A stretch of 64,000 bases of DNA from JBCDCY01 sp039180875 (GTDB lineage: Bacteria; Pseudomonadota; Alphaproteobacteria; Rhodobacterales; Rhodobacteraceae), in contig JBCDCY010000001.1 of NCBI GenBank assembly GCA_039180875.1, positions 930,001-994,000 on the forward strand. The letters run 5' to 3'. Below, piece by piece: positions 1 to 7,813 of the stretch. Both the position numbers and the translations under genes were made by a program. Every line of letters begins with the position of its first letter. The stretch's first letter is position 1. The notes below the pieces were generated by a model. That model saw only the letters and a list, made by a program, of their open reading frames with translations, was not told the DNA's origin and ran no database searches.

Positions 1-28
1 ATAACTGGCTAAGCCGACACTAACCAGG

Positions 29-55
29 GAGTGACCGCGCGAGGAGCGGTCACTC
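29..55 (-). terminator. hairpin at the 3' end of the acyl-CoA dehydrogenase gene
   Basis: A perfect 10-bp inverted repeat with a 7-nt loop (arms 29-38 and 46-55) ends inside the stop codon of the minus-strand acyl-CoA dehydrogenase gene. There is no T-run after it on the minus strand, so it may be a factor-assisted terminator or an mRNA 3'-end stabiliser. Nothing else is recognisable in bases 1-28. Confidence 0.45.
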
Positions 56-1211
56 ACCTATTCCCCATCCCCGGCAGCGTGCCCTCCAGCTTGCAGAGGA
101 TCCCCAGCATCACCTCGTCGGCGCCGCCGCCGATCGAGCCCAGCCTCCCGTCGCGCCAGGCGCGGCTGACGGGGTTCTCGGCCGTGTAGCCCATCCCGCC
201 CCAGTATTGCAGGCAGGTGTCCGTGACCTCGCGGAAGAGGCGCCCCGCCTTGAGCTTGGCCATGGAGGTGAGGCGGGTGACGTCGGCGCCAGCCACGTAT
301 TGCTCGATGGCCGACCAGGAGAGGGCGCGGAGGCATTCGACCTCCGTCCGGAGCTCGGCCAGGCGGAAGTGCACCACCTGGTTGTCGAGGATCGGCTGGC
401 CGAAGCTCCGCCGCTCCCGCGCGTACTCGATCGTCAGGTCGATGGTGCGGTCGAGGGCCTTGAGCGCATTTACCGCGATCCAGAGCCGTTCCTCCTGGAA
501 CTGCATCATCTGGTAGGTGAAGCCGCGCCCCTCTTCCCCGATCAGGTTGCGCGCCGGCACCCGCACGTCGTCGAAGAACAGCTGCGCGGTGTCGGAGGCG
601 TGCATGCCCACCTTGTGGATCTTCTGGCGGGTGATGCCCGGCGCGTCCATCGGCACCATGAGGAGGGATTTGTTGCGGTGGACCTCGCCCTCGCCCGTGT
701 TGGCGAGCAGGCAGCACCAGTCGGCCTTGAGGCCATTGGTGATCCACATCTTGGTGCCGTTGATCACCCAGTCGTCGCCGTCGCGCCGTGCCCGGGTCTT
801 GATCGCCGCGACGTCGGAGCCGCCGGAGGGTTCGGAGACGCCGAGGCAGCCCACCGCCTCCCCCGCGATGGCGGGCGCCAGGAACTCCGCCTTCAGCTCG
901 GCCGAGCCGAAGCGGGCCAGCGCCGGGGTGCACATGTCCGTCTGCACCCCGATGGCCATCGGCACGCCGCCGCAGGAAGCGGCGCCAAGCTCCTCCGCCA
1001 TCACCATGGAGTAGGAGAAGTCGAGGCCGAGGCCGCCATAGTCCGTGTCGTACTTAATGCCGAGCAGCCCCAGCGCGCCGAGCTTGGCGAAGAGGTCGTG
1101 GGAGGGGAATTCCTCCGCCGCCTCCCAGGTATCGGCATGGGGGTCGATCTCTTCGGCGACGAAGCGCGCGACGGTGCGGCGAAGCGCGCCATGTTCGGCG
1201 GTGAACTGCAT
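54..1211 (-). CDS. acyl-CoA dehydrogenase, LCAD/IVD-like
   Basis: FAD-dependent acyl-CoA dehydrogenase (385 aa, normal length) that oxidises an acyl-CoA to the 2-enoyl-CoA and passes electrons to ETF. Visible are the flavin/substrate motif SEPSGGSD (about 127-133), WITNG (156-160) and GGMGYTAENPVSRAWRD (338-354). The position that holds the catalytic Glu in SCAD/MCAD reads GGGADEV, without Glu; a Glu is instead present in QEERLWIA (about 239-246), the location used by LCAD and isovaleryl-CoA dehydrogenase. The ATG at 1211 was chosen because GGGAGGA lies just upstream; the frame is open upstream, but that part is not family-like. A palindromic operator lies about 80 bp upstream. Substrate chain length or branching cannot be read from the sequence. 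Confidence 0.93.
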   Translation of the reverse strand: MQFTAEHGALRRTVARFVAEEIDPHADTWEAAEEFPSHDLFAKLGALGLLGIKYDTDYGGLGLDFSYSMVMAEELGAASCGGVPMAIGVQTDMCTPALARFGSAELKAEFLAPAIAGEAVGCLGVSEPSGGSDVAAIKTRARRDGDDWVINGTKMWITNGLKADWCCLLANTGEGEVHRNKSLLMVPMDAPGITRQKIHKVGMHASDTAQLFFDDVRVPARNLIGEEGRGFTYQMMQFQEERLWIAVNALKALDRTIDLTIEYARERRSFGQPILDNQVVHFRLAELRTEVECLRALSWSAIEQYVAGADVTRLTSMAKLKAGRLFREVTDTCLQYWGGMGYTAENPVSRAWRDGRLGSIGGGADEVMLGILCKLEGTLPGMGNR

Positions 1212-1221
1212 GTGTCGTCCT

Positions 1222-1259
1222 CCCGGGCGGCGGCGTTCCATCAAAGGACGCCGCCCGGG
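1222..1259 (-). promoter_or_regulatory. GC-rich 5'-UTR hairpin next to the RBS
   Basis: Arms CCCGGGCGGC (with a 3-nt bulge) and its complement, 1222-1236 and 1248-1259, form a strong stem in the leader of the acyl-CoA dehydrogenase gene. Its 3' arm on the minus strand touches the GGGAGGA ribosome-binding site, so folding could limit translation. This is inference from the inverted repeat only. Confidence 0.35.
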
Positions 1260-1293
1260 CCGGCGCAAGTCCGCGCCTAGGGCGGATGTCGAT

Positions 1294-1310
1294 CTGACTG
1301 AATCAGTCAG
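1294..1310 (-). promoter_or_regulatory. palindromic operator, TetR-type candidate
   Basis: CTGACTGA-A-TCAGTCAG is a perfect 8+8 palindrome around one central base, 83 bp before the acyl-CoA dehydrogenase start. The TGAnTGAnTCAnTCA style is typical of TetR-family repressors that control acyl-CoA catabolism genes (family knowledge). No regulator gene lies in the window to assign it to. Confidence 0.5.
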
Positions 1311-1346
1311 GTCGAGATCCAAGAAAGGCAAGTCGTTCAGGTCGTT

Positions 1347-1390
1347 GCGCTTTCCGTTCAGACTGGTGATCCCGTCTGAACGGAAAGCGC
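1347..1390 (-). repeat. 17-bp perfect inverted repeat (terminator or dispersed palindrome)
   Basis: Perfect 17-bp arms at 1347-1363 and 1374-1390 with a 10-nt loop, starting directly after the stop codon of the HupE/UreJ-like gene. The stem is long enough to act as a terminator for that gene, although no T-run follows. The CGCTTTCCGTTCAGACGG type of sequence looks like intergenic palindromes repeated in other alphaproteobacterial genomes; only one copy is visible here. Confidence 0.55.
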
Positions 1391-1391
1391 T

Positions 1392-2645
1392 CTAGAGGAG
1401 GGTGGCGGAGCGCTCGACCATCCAGAGGGCCGCCACGGCGGCGATGCCGACCAGGGCGACGCGCCGCACCGGGCGGGCCTGGCCGAGGCGCGTCAGGGCC
1501 GCCACCGCGGCCAGTGTCACGGCGATGATCGCCAGCTGCCCGAGCTCGATGCCGAGGTTGAAGGCGGCAAGCGCCGGGATCAGCTCGGGCGCATCGCGGC
1601 CCAGGATCTCCCCCAGGACGAAGGAGAAGCCGAGGCCGTGCAGCAAGCCCACGGCACCGGTGATCCAGACGGAGCCCATGCGGTCGAGCAGGGCCGCCAA
1701 TGCCGCCAGCAGAACCGTCGCGGCGATCGCCGCCTCGACGGCCGGGATGAACCAGGGCCAGGCCGGCGCGGCGCCGAGGAAGGTCGCGATCAGCGTCACC
1801 GAATGGCCGACGGTAAAGGCGGTGACATGCCAGATCAGCCGGAGCGACCAGCCGAGGCCGAGGGCGAGGGCCACGACCAGCAGCACATGGTCGAGCCCCT
1901 GGATGATGTGCAGGGCGCCCTGCCAGGTGAATTCGAGGACGGTGTCGAGCCAGCCGTGGCCGAGGACGACGGCCGTCTGCAACTGCCCCGGCGCGATCTG
2001 GGAGATCGCCAGAGCGCTGCGCGCATCGAGCACGCGGTTGGCGATGCGCACCCCTTCCGGCAACGGCAGGGCGGGGAGCCCGGCGGCGAGGGTCAGGGGG
2101 GCGGCCGGGTCGCGTACGTCGAGCGCCAGGCGAAGCTCGACCACCGCCGCGCCGAACACCGGGTCGAGCCGGGCGCCGGGCGCCCGCAGCGCTGCCTGCG
2201 CTTCCGCCGCCGTGCTGAAGGAGCTGTCGGGGTCGCGCTGGCGGAGGCGATAATCGAGGACCCGCGCCGCGATGGGCGGCCCGCCCTCCGACCAGGCGAA
2301 GGTCCGGGCGAGCCGGGCCTCGAACCGCTCCGGTTCTTCGGCGATGGCGTCGAGGGAGAGGCGATAGCGCGCGCCCGCCCCCGTCAGCTCAAAGTAGAGA
2401 AAGGGCGTCGCAAGCGGCGTCGCTTCCGCCCGGGCGGTGCGCACCACATCGCCGAAGAAGAGCGGCGCGGGGCTGCGGACATAGGCGACGAGCGAACCGT
2501 CCTCCTCCGCCAGGATGATGGTGCGGAGGTTCGCCCCCGGCTCGAAATGCGCGCGCGCCGCCGGCGCGAACGCGAAGAGCAGCGCAAAGAGCAGCGCCAG
2601 CCGGCAGAGGCTCTGCCGGCTGCGTGGGCGGGGTGTGGGGATCAC
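1392..2645 (-). CDS. HupE/UreJ-like membrane protein with periplasmic domain
   Basis: 417-aa protein: an N-terminal signal segment (basic RPRSRQ, hydrophobic core, ends ARA-H), a roughly 200-residue soluble domain, and a C-terminal block of six or seven hydrophobic helices. The membrane part carries the HupE/UreJ_2 signatures QGLDHVLL, FTVGHS, LLHGLGFSF and FNLGIELGQ with conserved His residues that could bind metal. HupE/UreJ relatives move nickel or cobalt, but the role of this large two-domain subfamily is not established. The start is taken as GTG at 2645, forming GTGA with the stop of the upstream phosphoesterase gene (translational coupling); the SD-like GGGAGGA is almost adjacent, so the exact start is uncertain. 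Confidence 0.8.
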   Translation of the reverse strand: MIPTPRPRSRQSLCRLALLFALLFAFAPAARAHFEPGANLRTIILAEEDGSLVAYVRSPAPLFFGDVVRTARAEATPLATPFLYFELTGAGARYRLSLDAIAEEPERFEARLARTFAWSEGGPPIAARVLDYRLRQRDPDSSFSTAAEAQAALRAPGARLDPVFGAAVVELRLALDVRDPAAPLTLAAGLPALPLPEGVRIANRVLDARSALAISQIAPGQLQTAVVLGHGWLDTVLEFTWQGALHIIQGLDHVLLVVALALGLGWSLRLIWHVTAFTVGHSVTLIATFLGAAPAWPWFIPAVEAAIAATVLLAALAALLDRMGSVWITGAVGLLHGLGFSFVLGEILGRDAPELIPALAAFNLGIELGQLAIIAVTLAAVAALTRLGQARPVRRVALVGIAAVAALWMVERSATLL

Positions 2646-4597
2646 TCCTCCCAAAACTCGGTCTGCCAATCGAGCGTCGGCAATTCGTCCACGACCTCGA
2701 ACGGTTGGACCAGGCGGAAGGTGCGGCCGTAGCGGTCGGTCGTCGTCACCTCCATGGTATGGACGCCGAGGGGCAGGCTCTCCGGCAAATCGACGCGCCA
2801 AAGGTGGCTCGACTTCCGGGCCAGCATCCAGTTCTGGAAGGGACCGGCGACCTCCGACTTCCACTCAAAGCCCTGCCAACTGGTGAAGCCCGCCGTCTCG
2901 TCCCCGCCGGTGGCGGAGCGGATCGTCATCCGCCCTTGGGTCGCTTGCCGCGCGAGAGCCAGGGGGTCGGCGAATTCCGGACCCTCGTGCGCCGCCTCAC
3001 CCTCCCCATCTTGCGTGCGGAGACCGGGAAGGGCCGCGCCGCCGTTCAGGGAGACGGCAACCGTGCTCTCCCGACTGCCGTTCCAGACATTCACCGCAAT
3101 CCAGCTCCCCTCCGCCAGGTCGGCGAGTGTGATCATGTTCATGTCGCCGAGATCGTTGACCGAGACCGGCGGCAGCGCATCCGTCGGCACCGGGTAGGCA
3201 TCGGCATAGGCCAAGAGTTTCTCCGCCCAGTCCCGGAAGCGCGGGGTGTTGAAGGAGGCGTGCATCTGCGCCTCCTCGTCCGTGTGGAACGTGAGGTAGG
3301 TGTCGACGTAGTCCGCGCCGTCGAACTCGATACGGTAGTAGCCCCGCGGGCTGCCGAGGCGCTGGGTGCCGTGCGGCACGCCCTGATCGTTCAGATCGCC
3401 GACCCACCAGGAGCCCGAAAGGCCCCCTGTCACGATCTGGTGGAAGGCGGCCGCGCCGGTGCCGGTGTTCTGCTGCCAACCTTCGAAATTCTCGCCGGGC
3501 AGGATCTGCTCCGTCGTGTGGGTGTGGCCCGAAAGGCCGAGGGCCGGGCGGTCGCCGATGATCGCATAAAGCGCATCGAGATTGTCGGTCTGGTGCTTTT
3601 GCTCGTCGGCATCCGTGTAGGTCACGAACGGGATATGGGCGTTCAGCACGATCAGCTTGTCCTCGGGCACGTGGGCCAGGTCGTTGCGCAGCCAATCGAG
3701 CTGACGCTCGTGAATCACGCCATTATAGGTCGGATCCTCCGACAAGTCGCAGAACGGGTGGTCGTCGATGCCGTTGCAGGGATAGCGGACGTTGTCGAGC
3801 ACCACGAAGTGCACCTGACCGATGTCGAAGCTGTAGTATTCCGGCCCCCATTCCCGGCGAAAGGTGTCAAAGCTGTCGGTATCGCGCGTCGCGTCGAAGT
3901 CCAGATCGTGGTTACCGGCGACGAAGTACTGCGGCACGCCGCCGACCGCGATGATCTGCTTGAAGCGGGGATAGAGCGACAGGTCATCGCCCATCACGTC
4001 GCCCTCGAAGATCAGGCACTCGGTATTGGAGTTGTCGCGGGAGGCGAGCAGGCGGCCCGCCGTCTCCCGCACATAGCCGATCTCCCGGTTGGAGTAGGGC
4101 TGGGCATCGCCGAAGACCAGGCAGTCGAACCGGTCGCCGACCCTGTCCTCGATCAGGGGGAAGTTCACCTCGGCCGGCAGGGGCCCGGTGGGCGCGACGC
4201 CGCCGAAGCGGAGGTCGGGGGAGCCCGCGACCTTGTGCACGTAGTTGAACTGCGGGACCATCTCCACGCTCACCGGCACGGCATAGCCGGCGGGTTTGGT
4301 GATGAAGAGGTTCATGTCATCGTAAGCCGGCAGTACGTAGCTGCCGTCGGCTCCGGTCACCACGACCTCCAACCCGTTCGAGACCGGGACGCCGGCGATC
4401 CCCTCCTCCCCGGCATCGAACTCAGAGTTGCGGTTGGCGTCGAGAAAGACGGTGCCCCGCGCCGCGTCCGTCGTCTCGCCTGGCACCACGTGGACGGCGC
4501 CGATATAGCTCGCATCCTTCGCCGCGACGGGCCCCGAAGCGCCCAGCGCCAGCGCCGCAGCGCCGACGAGGAGCTGTTGTTTTGCTGAGAGGATCAT
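2642..4597 (-). CDS. secreted calcineurin-like metallophosphoesterase
   Basis: 651-aa exported phosphoesterase. Residues 1-26 are a signal peptide (cleavage near PVAA-K). An SdrD/transthyretin-like N-terminal domain (about 45-115, with DANRNSEFD) precedes the catalytic domain with GDAQ (163-166), EGD (198-200), GNHD (228-231), NAHIP (319-323) and GHTH (357-360), the two-metal centre of calcineurin-type enzymes. The first motif has Gln where most family members have His (DxH). A C-terminal beta-rich domain completes the MetallophosN/MetallophosC arrangement. The substrate is unknown. The gene is coupled to the HupE/UreJ-like gene by a GTGA overlap, and a candidate PHO box lies upstream. RBS GGAGCG is 6 nt before the ATG. 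Confidence 0.88.
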   Translation of the reverse strand: MILSAKQQLLVGAAALALGASGPVAAKDASYIGAVHVVPGETTDAARGTVFLDANRNSEFDAGEEGIAGVPVSNGLEVVVTGADGSYVLPAYDDMNLFITKPAGYAVPVSVEMVPQFNYVHKVAGSPDLRFGGVAPTGPLPAEVNFPLIEDRVGDRFDCLVFGDAQPYSNREIGYVRETAGRLLASRDNSNTECLIFEGDVMGDDLSLYPRFKQIIAVGGVPQYFVAGNHDLDFDATRDTDSFDTFRREWGPEYYSFDIGQVHFVVLDNVRYPCNGIDDHPFCDLSEDPTYNGVIHERQLDWLRNDLAHVPEDKLIVLNAHIPFVTYTDADEQKHQTDNLDALYAIIGDRPALGLSGHTHTTEQILPGENFEGWQQNTGTGAAAFHQIVTGGLSGSWWVGDLNDQGVPHGTQRLGSPRGYYRIEFDGADYVDTYLTFHTDEEAQMHASFNTPRFRDWAEKLLAYADAYPVPTDALPPVSVNDLGDMNMITLADLAEGSWIAVNVWNGSRESTVAVSLNGGAALPGLRTQDGEGEAAHEGPEFADPLALARQATQGRMTIRSATGGDETAGFTSWQGFEWKSEVAGPFQNWMLARKSSHLWRVDLPESLPLGVHTMEVTTTDRYGRTFRLVQPFEVVDELPTLDWQTEFWEE

Positions 4598-4777
4598 TGG
4601 GTCGCTCCAGTGAATCGCCAGAGGGGAACGGCCGATCGGCCGCGAGACCTAGCGTCGCGTCCCAGGGTTACGGCCGAACGTCCATCGCACGACCGTTTTA
4701 TGATCTTTGCGTGACAGGCACGATAGGCTGCCCACCCCGTGTTCAGCCACCCACCGAAGGATCGCGCCCGCAACGGC
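4598..4777. other. intergenic region
   Basis: 180 bp between the phosphoesterase start and the end of the dprE2-like gene. It contains the PHO-box-like repeats described separately and no supported gene. Confidence 0.6.
4689..4717 (-). promoter_or_regulatory. candidate PHO box
   Basis: On the minus strand, three 7-mers at exact 11-bp spacing resemble the PhoB half-site CTGTCAT: CTGTCAC (4717-4711), AGATCAT (4706-4700) and CGGTCGT (4695-4689), with A-rich spacers GCAA and AAAA. The 11-bp period and A-rich spacers are typical of PhoB sites. The match is degenerate, especially in the middle repeat; the phosphoesterase downstream makes phosphate control plausible. Confidence 0.4.
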
Positions 4778-5515
4778 TCAGATCGGCAGGCGCTTGAAGA
4801 TCCGCTCCGGGATCAGGCGGATGATGCCCATGATCACCGCCCAGAACCAGGGGACGTAGAGCACGTTGCGCTGGCGCTCCGCCCCTTTCCAGATCGCCTC
4901 GGCCACCGCTGCCGGCGAGGCCACGAGGAACATGCCGTCCACCCCCCAGGTCATCGCGGTATCGACGAAACCCGGCTTCACCGTCATCACGTGCACCCCG
5001 TCCCCGGCGTAACGCGAGCGGAGCCCAGAGAGCGCGGCGTGCAGCCCCGCCTTCGCCGCGCCATAGACGTAGTTCCCCCGCCGCCCGCGATCGCCGGCCA
5101 CCGAGCCGAGGCAGAGCAGCGTTCCGCCCTCCCGCCCTGCCATCTCCTCTGCCAGCGCCTGCAGCAGATGCAGCGGGCCGGCCAGGTTCTCCGCCAACAC
5201 CCGGTCGATCAGCGCGGGCGCGGCGTCGATCTCCACCTGCTCCGGCATCGAGCCGACGAAGCAGGCGACGTTCAGCTGCCCACGGGTAGCGCGCGCCAGG
5301 TCGAGCACCTTGGCAAAGCTGGTCGGACGGCCGAGGTCGAAGGCCACCGTCGCAACCGCCGTGGCCCCCCGCAGCTTGCAGTCCTGCGCCGCGCGGGAGA
5401 GGTCGTCGCCGTCCCGGCCCGCCAGGATCAGCTCCACACCCTCCGCCGCCGCCCGCCGGGCGAAGGCCCGGGCCATGGCGGAGCTCGCGCCGAGGATCAG
5501 CCAGGTCGCGCTCAT
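4778..5515 (-). CDS. dprE2: DprE2-like SDR, polyprenylphosphoryl-keto-pentose reductase
   Basis: 245-aa short-chain dehydrogenase/reductase with an N-terminal Rossmann motif (ILGASSAMARA, 7-17), Ser138 and the YxxxK pair Tyr151/Lys155. The C-terminal hydrophobic stretch (VPWFWAVIMGIIRLIP) fits the membrane-associated DprE2 family, which reduces the keto intermediate made by DprE1 to decaprenylphosphoryl-arabinose in mycobacteria. It overlaps the dprE1-like gene by ATGA, so the two steps are translationally coupled. Sequence alone places it in the SDR family; the DprE2 assignment rests on the tail and on the DprE1 partner. Confidence 0.83.
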   Translation of the reverse strand: MSATWLILGASSAMARAFARRAAAEGVELILAGRDGDDLSRAAQDCKLRGATAVATVAFDLGRPTSFAKVLDLARATRGQLNVACFVGSMPEQVEIDAAPALIDRVLAENLAGPLHLLQALAEEMAGREGGTLLCLGSVAGDRGRRGNYVYGAAKAGLHAALSGLRSRYAGDGVHVMTVKPGFVDTAMTWGVDGMFLVASPAAVAEAIWKGAERQRNVLYVPWFWAVIMGIIRLIPERIFKRLPI

Positions 5516-6834
5516 GCCGCCTCCCGCAGCTTGAGGCGCCGGGCCATGTCGGTGATGAAGCGGCCCTCGGGGTCGAGTTTTTCGGCGGCCGCGCGGAAGG
5601 CGTCGAGATCGGGATACATCGCCGCGATCGAGGCCGCGTCCGTCAGCGCATCCTTGGCGAGGTAGACCCGCCCGCCGGCCTCCACCACCCGCGCCGTCAA
5701 CCGCGCCGCCAGGGGATGCGCCGCCGGCCGCGCCGCCAGATCGACGGCGAGGGTGTAGCCGGCCATGGGGAAGGAGAGCATGCCGCCTCGCCCTTCCCCC
5801 AATCGCTTCAAGACGGCGAGGGGGGCGGCCAAGCCGCTCGCCGCGATCTCCGTCAGGCAGGTGTGAAGCACCTCGCGGGCATCCCCCTCCGGCACGACAT
5901 ACTGCACCTGATGGAAGCCGCGCTTGCCGTAAAGCCGGTTCCAGTCGTGCAAGCGGTCGAGGGGGTAGAAGAAGTCGCGGATCGGCCGGTTGCGAGTGCG
6001 GCCGGCCTCGGGGATCCGGTGGAAATAGGCGCTGTTGAAGGCCCGCACCACGGGCGGCGCCAGCAACGCACCGGGGGCGTCCAGCGGCACCCGCAGCGCC
6101 CGCCGGGCCGACGGCGTGTCGGAGATCTGGGCGAAATCCGCCTCCTCCAACACCCCCCGCCCGGTGGCGAGCCCCTTCGCCGTCGCGTCGATCCAGGCGA
6201 CGGAGAACGGCGTCGGCGCCGAGGCCAGCCCGTCCATCAAGGCATCGAGGTCGGGCATCCGCCGCTCGTCCACCTCCATCATCTGCGAGGGGGCGGGCAG
6301 CAGCCCAATCCGGGCCGAGACGATGGCGCCGGTCAATCCCATGCCGCCGATGGTGGCGCGGAGCGCCGTCTTCTCCCGCGCCGGCGACAGCTTGCGGACC
6401 TTGCCGGCCGCATCCATCAGATGCAGGTGGCGCACGTGCTGGCCGAAGCTGCCGGCGAGCCCGTGGTTCTTGCCGTGCACATCCGCCGCGATGCAGCCGC
6501 CCAGGGTGGCAAAGCCCGTGCCGGGGCTGACCGCCGGCATCCAACCATGGGGCAGCAGGAAGTCGAGCAGATCGCCGATGGCGACGCCGGCCTCGGCCTC
6601 CACCTCGCCGCCCGCGCCGTCGAAATCCAGCAGCCGGTCGAGCCGGGTGGTGAGCACAATGCGGCCGCCGTCGTTCAGCGCCGCGTCGCCATAGGCGCGG
6701 AGCCCGCCGGCCATGGAAACCGGCCCTTCGGCCAGTGCCGCGGCCAGCGTCGACAGACGCTCCGGCCGGGCGAGCGCCGCGGTCGCGCGATGCACCCGGC
6801 CCCAGCCGGTCGCCTCAGCCTGTTTCCAGAGCAT
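5512..6834 (-). CDS. dprE1: DprE1-like FAD-dependent oxidase
   Basis: 440-aa FAD-linked oxidoreductase closely resembling mycobacterial DprE1, which oxidises C2 of polyprenylphosphoryl-ribose. Recognisable blocks: RAYGDAALN in the FAD domain, DVHGKNHGLAGSFGQHV (about 118-134, including the conserved His), GGMGLTG, FYPLDRLHDWNRLYG, YLAKD (catalytic-type Lys, about 394) and DMARRL near the C-terminus. At the position of the benzothiazinone-reactive Cys387 (GWNICVDF in M. tuberculosis, from memory) it reads GYTLAVDL, so the Cys is Ala. The start is the ATG at 6834, with GGAGG 5 nt upstream; a GTG 15 nt earlier is less likely. It overlaps the flippase-like gene by 20 bp. Confidence 0.9.
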   Translation of the reverse strand: MLWKQAEATGWGRVHRATAALARPERLSTLAAALAEGPVSMAGGLRAYGDAALNDGGRIVLTTRLDRLLDFDGAGGEVEAEAGVAIGDLLDFLLPHGWMPAVSPGTGFATLGGCIAADVHGKNHGLAGSFGQHVRHLHLMDAAGKVRKLSPAREKTALRATIGGMGLTGAIVSARIGLLPAPSQMMEVDERRMPDLDALMDGLASAPTPFSVAWIDATAKGLATGRGVLEEADFAQISDTPSARRALRVPLDAPGALLAPPVVRAFNSAYFHRIPEAGRTRNRPIRDFFYPLDRLHDWNRLYGKRGFHQVQYVVPEGDAREVLHTCLTEIAASGLAAPLAVLKRLGEGRGGMLSFPMAGYTLAVDLAARPAAHPLAARLTARVVEAGGRVYLAKDALTDAASIAAMYPDLDAFRAAAEKLDPEGRFITDMARRLKLREAA

Positions 6835-7813
6835 CGCGCCTCCGCGCACTCAGGCGCTCGGCCCAGGGGAAGAGGAGCGCGCCGAGCGCGACGGCGAACC
6901 AGAGCGTGGTGAGCCGCACGATGGCGGTGGCCGCAATCGCGGGCTCGAGCGCCACGCCCTCGAGCGTCAGCAGCCCGACCATAGCGGCCTCGGTCCCGCC
7001 CACCCCGCCGGGCAGGCCGGTCGCGCCTCCGGCGATCATCGACAAGGCAAAGACCAGGGCCGCGACCTCAAAGGCGATCGGCGCGCCGAGCCAGTCGAGC
7101 AGCAGCCAGAGCGCCGCGGCCTCCAACAGCCAGCCGAGCACGCTGAGGATCAGGGTAGGGGTGGCCACCCGCGGGCGAATGAGCGGGCCAAGGCCAACGA
7201 CCGCCCGCCGCGCCCGGGCAAAGAGGCGCGCCCAACGCCCGGTCACCCGGTAAAGCCAGCCGAGCCCCCAGCGGAGCAACCGGGGCTGCACCGCGAGCCC
7301 GGCGAAGACCACCGCCCCGATGGCCGAGAGCAGGGCCGCCGCACCCCCCGCCGCCCCGGCCGCCAATGCCAGCAGGATCAGGAACGCCATCCCGGCGAGA
7401 TCCGCCGCCCGGTCGCCGATCAGCAAGGGCGCACCCCGCTCGACCGGCCCGCCGGTCACCCGGGCGAGCCAGCGGAGGCGCACGATCTCCCCCGCCTTGG
7501 CCGGCGTCGCTGTCAGGGCGAAGCCGGCGATGTAATGCAGAAGGTCCGTGCCGATCTCCGTCGGCAGGCGCAGGGTCTGGGTGAACAACCGCCAGCGGAT
7601 CGCCCGCAACAGGTAATTGCCGAGCGACAGGGCCAGCAGCACCAGCACCTCGACCAGGCCGATGCCGCCGAGCGCCGCTCGCGCGTCTTGCCAGCCGCTC
7701 ATCGCGACCAGGGCGAGGTAGGCGACGAAGGCGATAAGGAACAGCAGGCCGAGCCGGCTCCAGGGCCGACCCGCGGCGCGCTCCCCCCGCTGCATCGCCC
7801 CCGCGGCCCCCAT
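6815..7813 (-). CDS. LPG-synthase-TM/AglD-type membrane protein (flippase-like)
   Basis: 332-aa integral membrane protein with about eight hydrophobic helices and the family patterns RAIRWRLF, TPAKAGEIVR, DRAADLAGM and GLPGGVGGTEA. This is the lysylphosphatidylglycerol-synthase transmembrane family (UPF0104), whose members include lipid flippases and glycolipid-associated proteins. Next to DprE1/DprE2 its likely role is movement of a polyprenyl-phosphate sugar across the inner membrane, but this is inference. The ATG shares a base with the scoB stop (TGATG); an ATG at 7795 after a G-rich stretch is an alternative start. Confidence 0.82.
   Translation of the reverse strand: MGAAGAMQRGERAAGRPWSRLGLLFLIAFVAYLALVAMSGWQDARAALGGIGLVEVLVLLALSLGNYLLRAIRWRLFTQTLRLPTEIGTDLLHYIAGFALTATPAKAGEIVRLRWLARVTGGPVERGAPLLIGDRAADLAGMAFLILLALAAGAAGGAAALLSAIGAVVFAGLAVQPRLLRWGLGWLYRVTGRWARLFARARRAVVGLGPLIRPRVATPTLILSVLGWLLEAAALWLLLDWLGAPIAFEVAALVFALSMIAGGATGLPGGVGGTEAAMVGLLTLEGVALEPAIAATAIVRLTTLWFAVALGALLFPWAERLSARRRDALETG

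Noticed and set aside
2624..4588. A 650-codon plus-strand frame opposite the metallophosphoesterase gene
   Set aside because: Antisense shadow of a gene with intact signal peptide and catalytic motifs; the translation has no domain.
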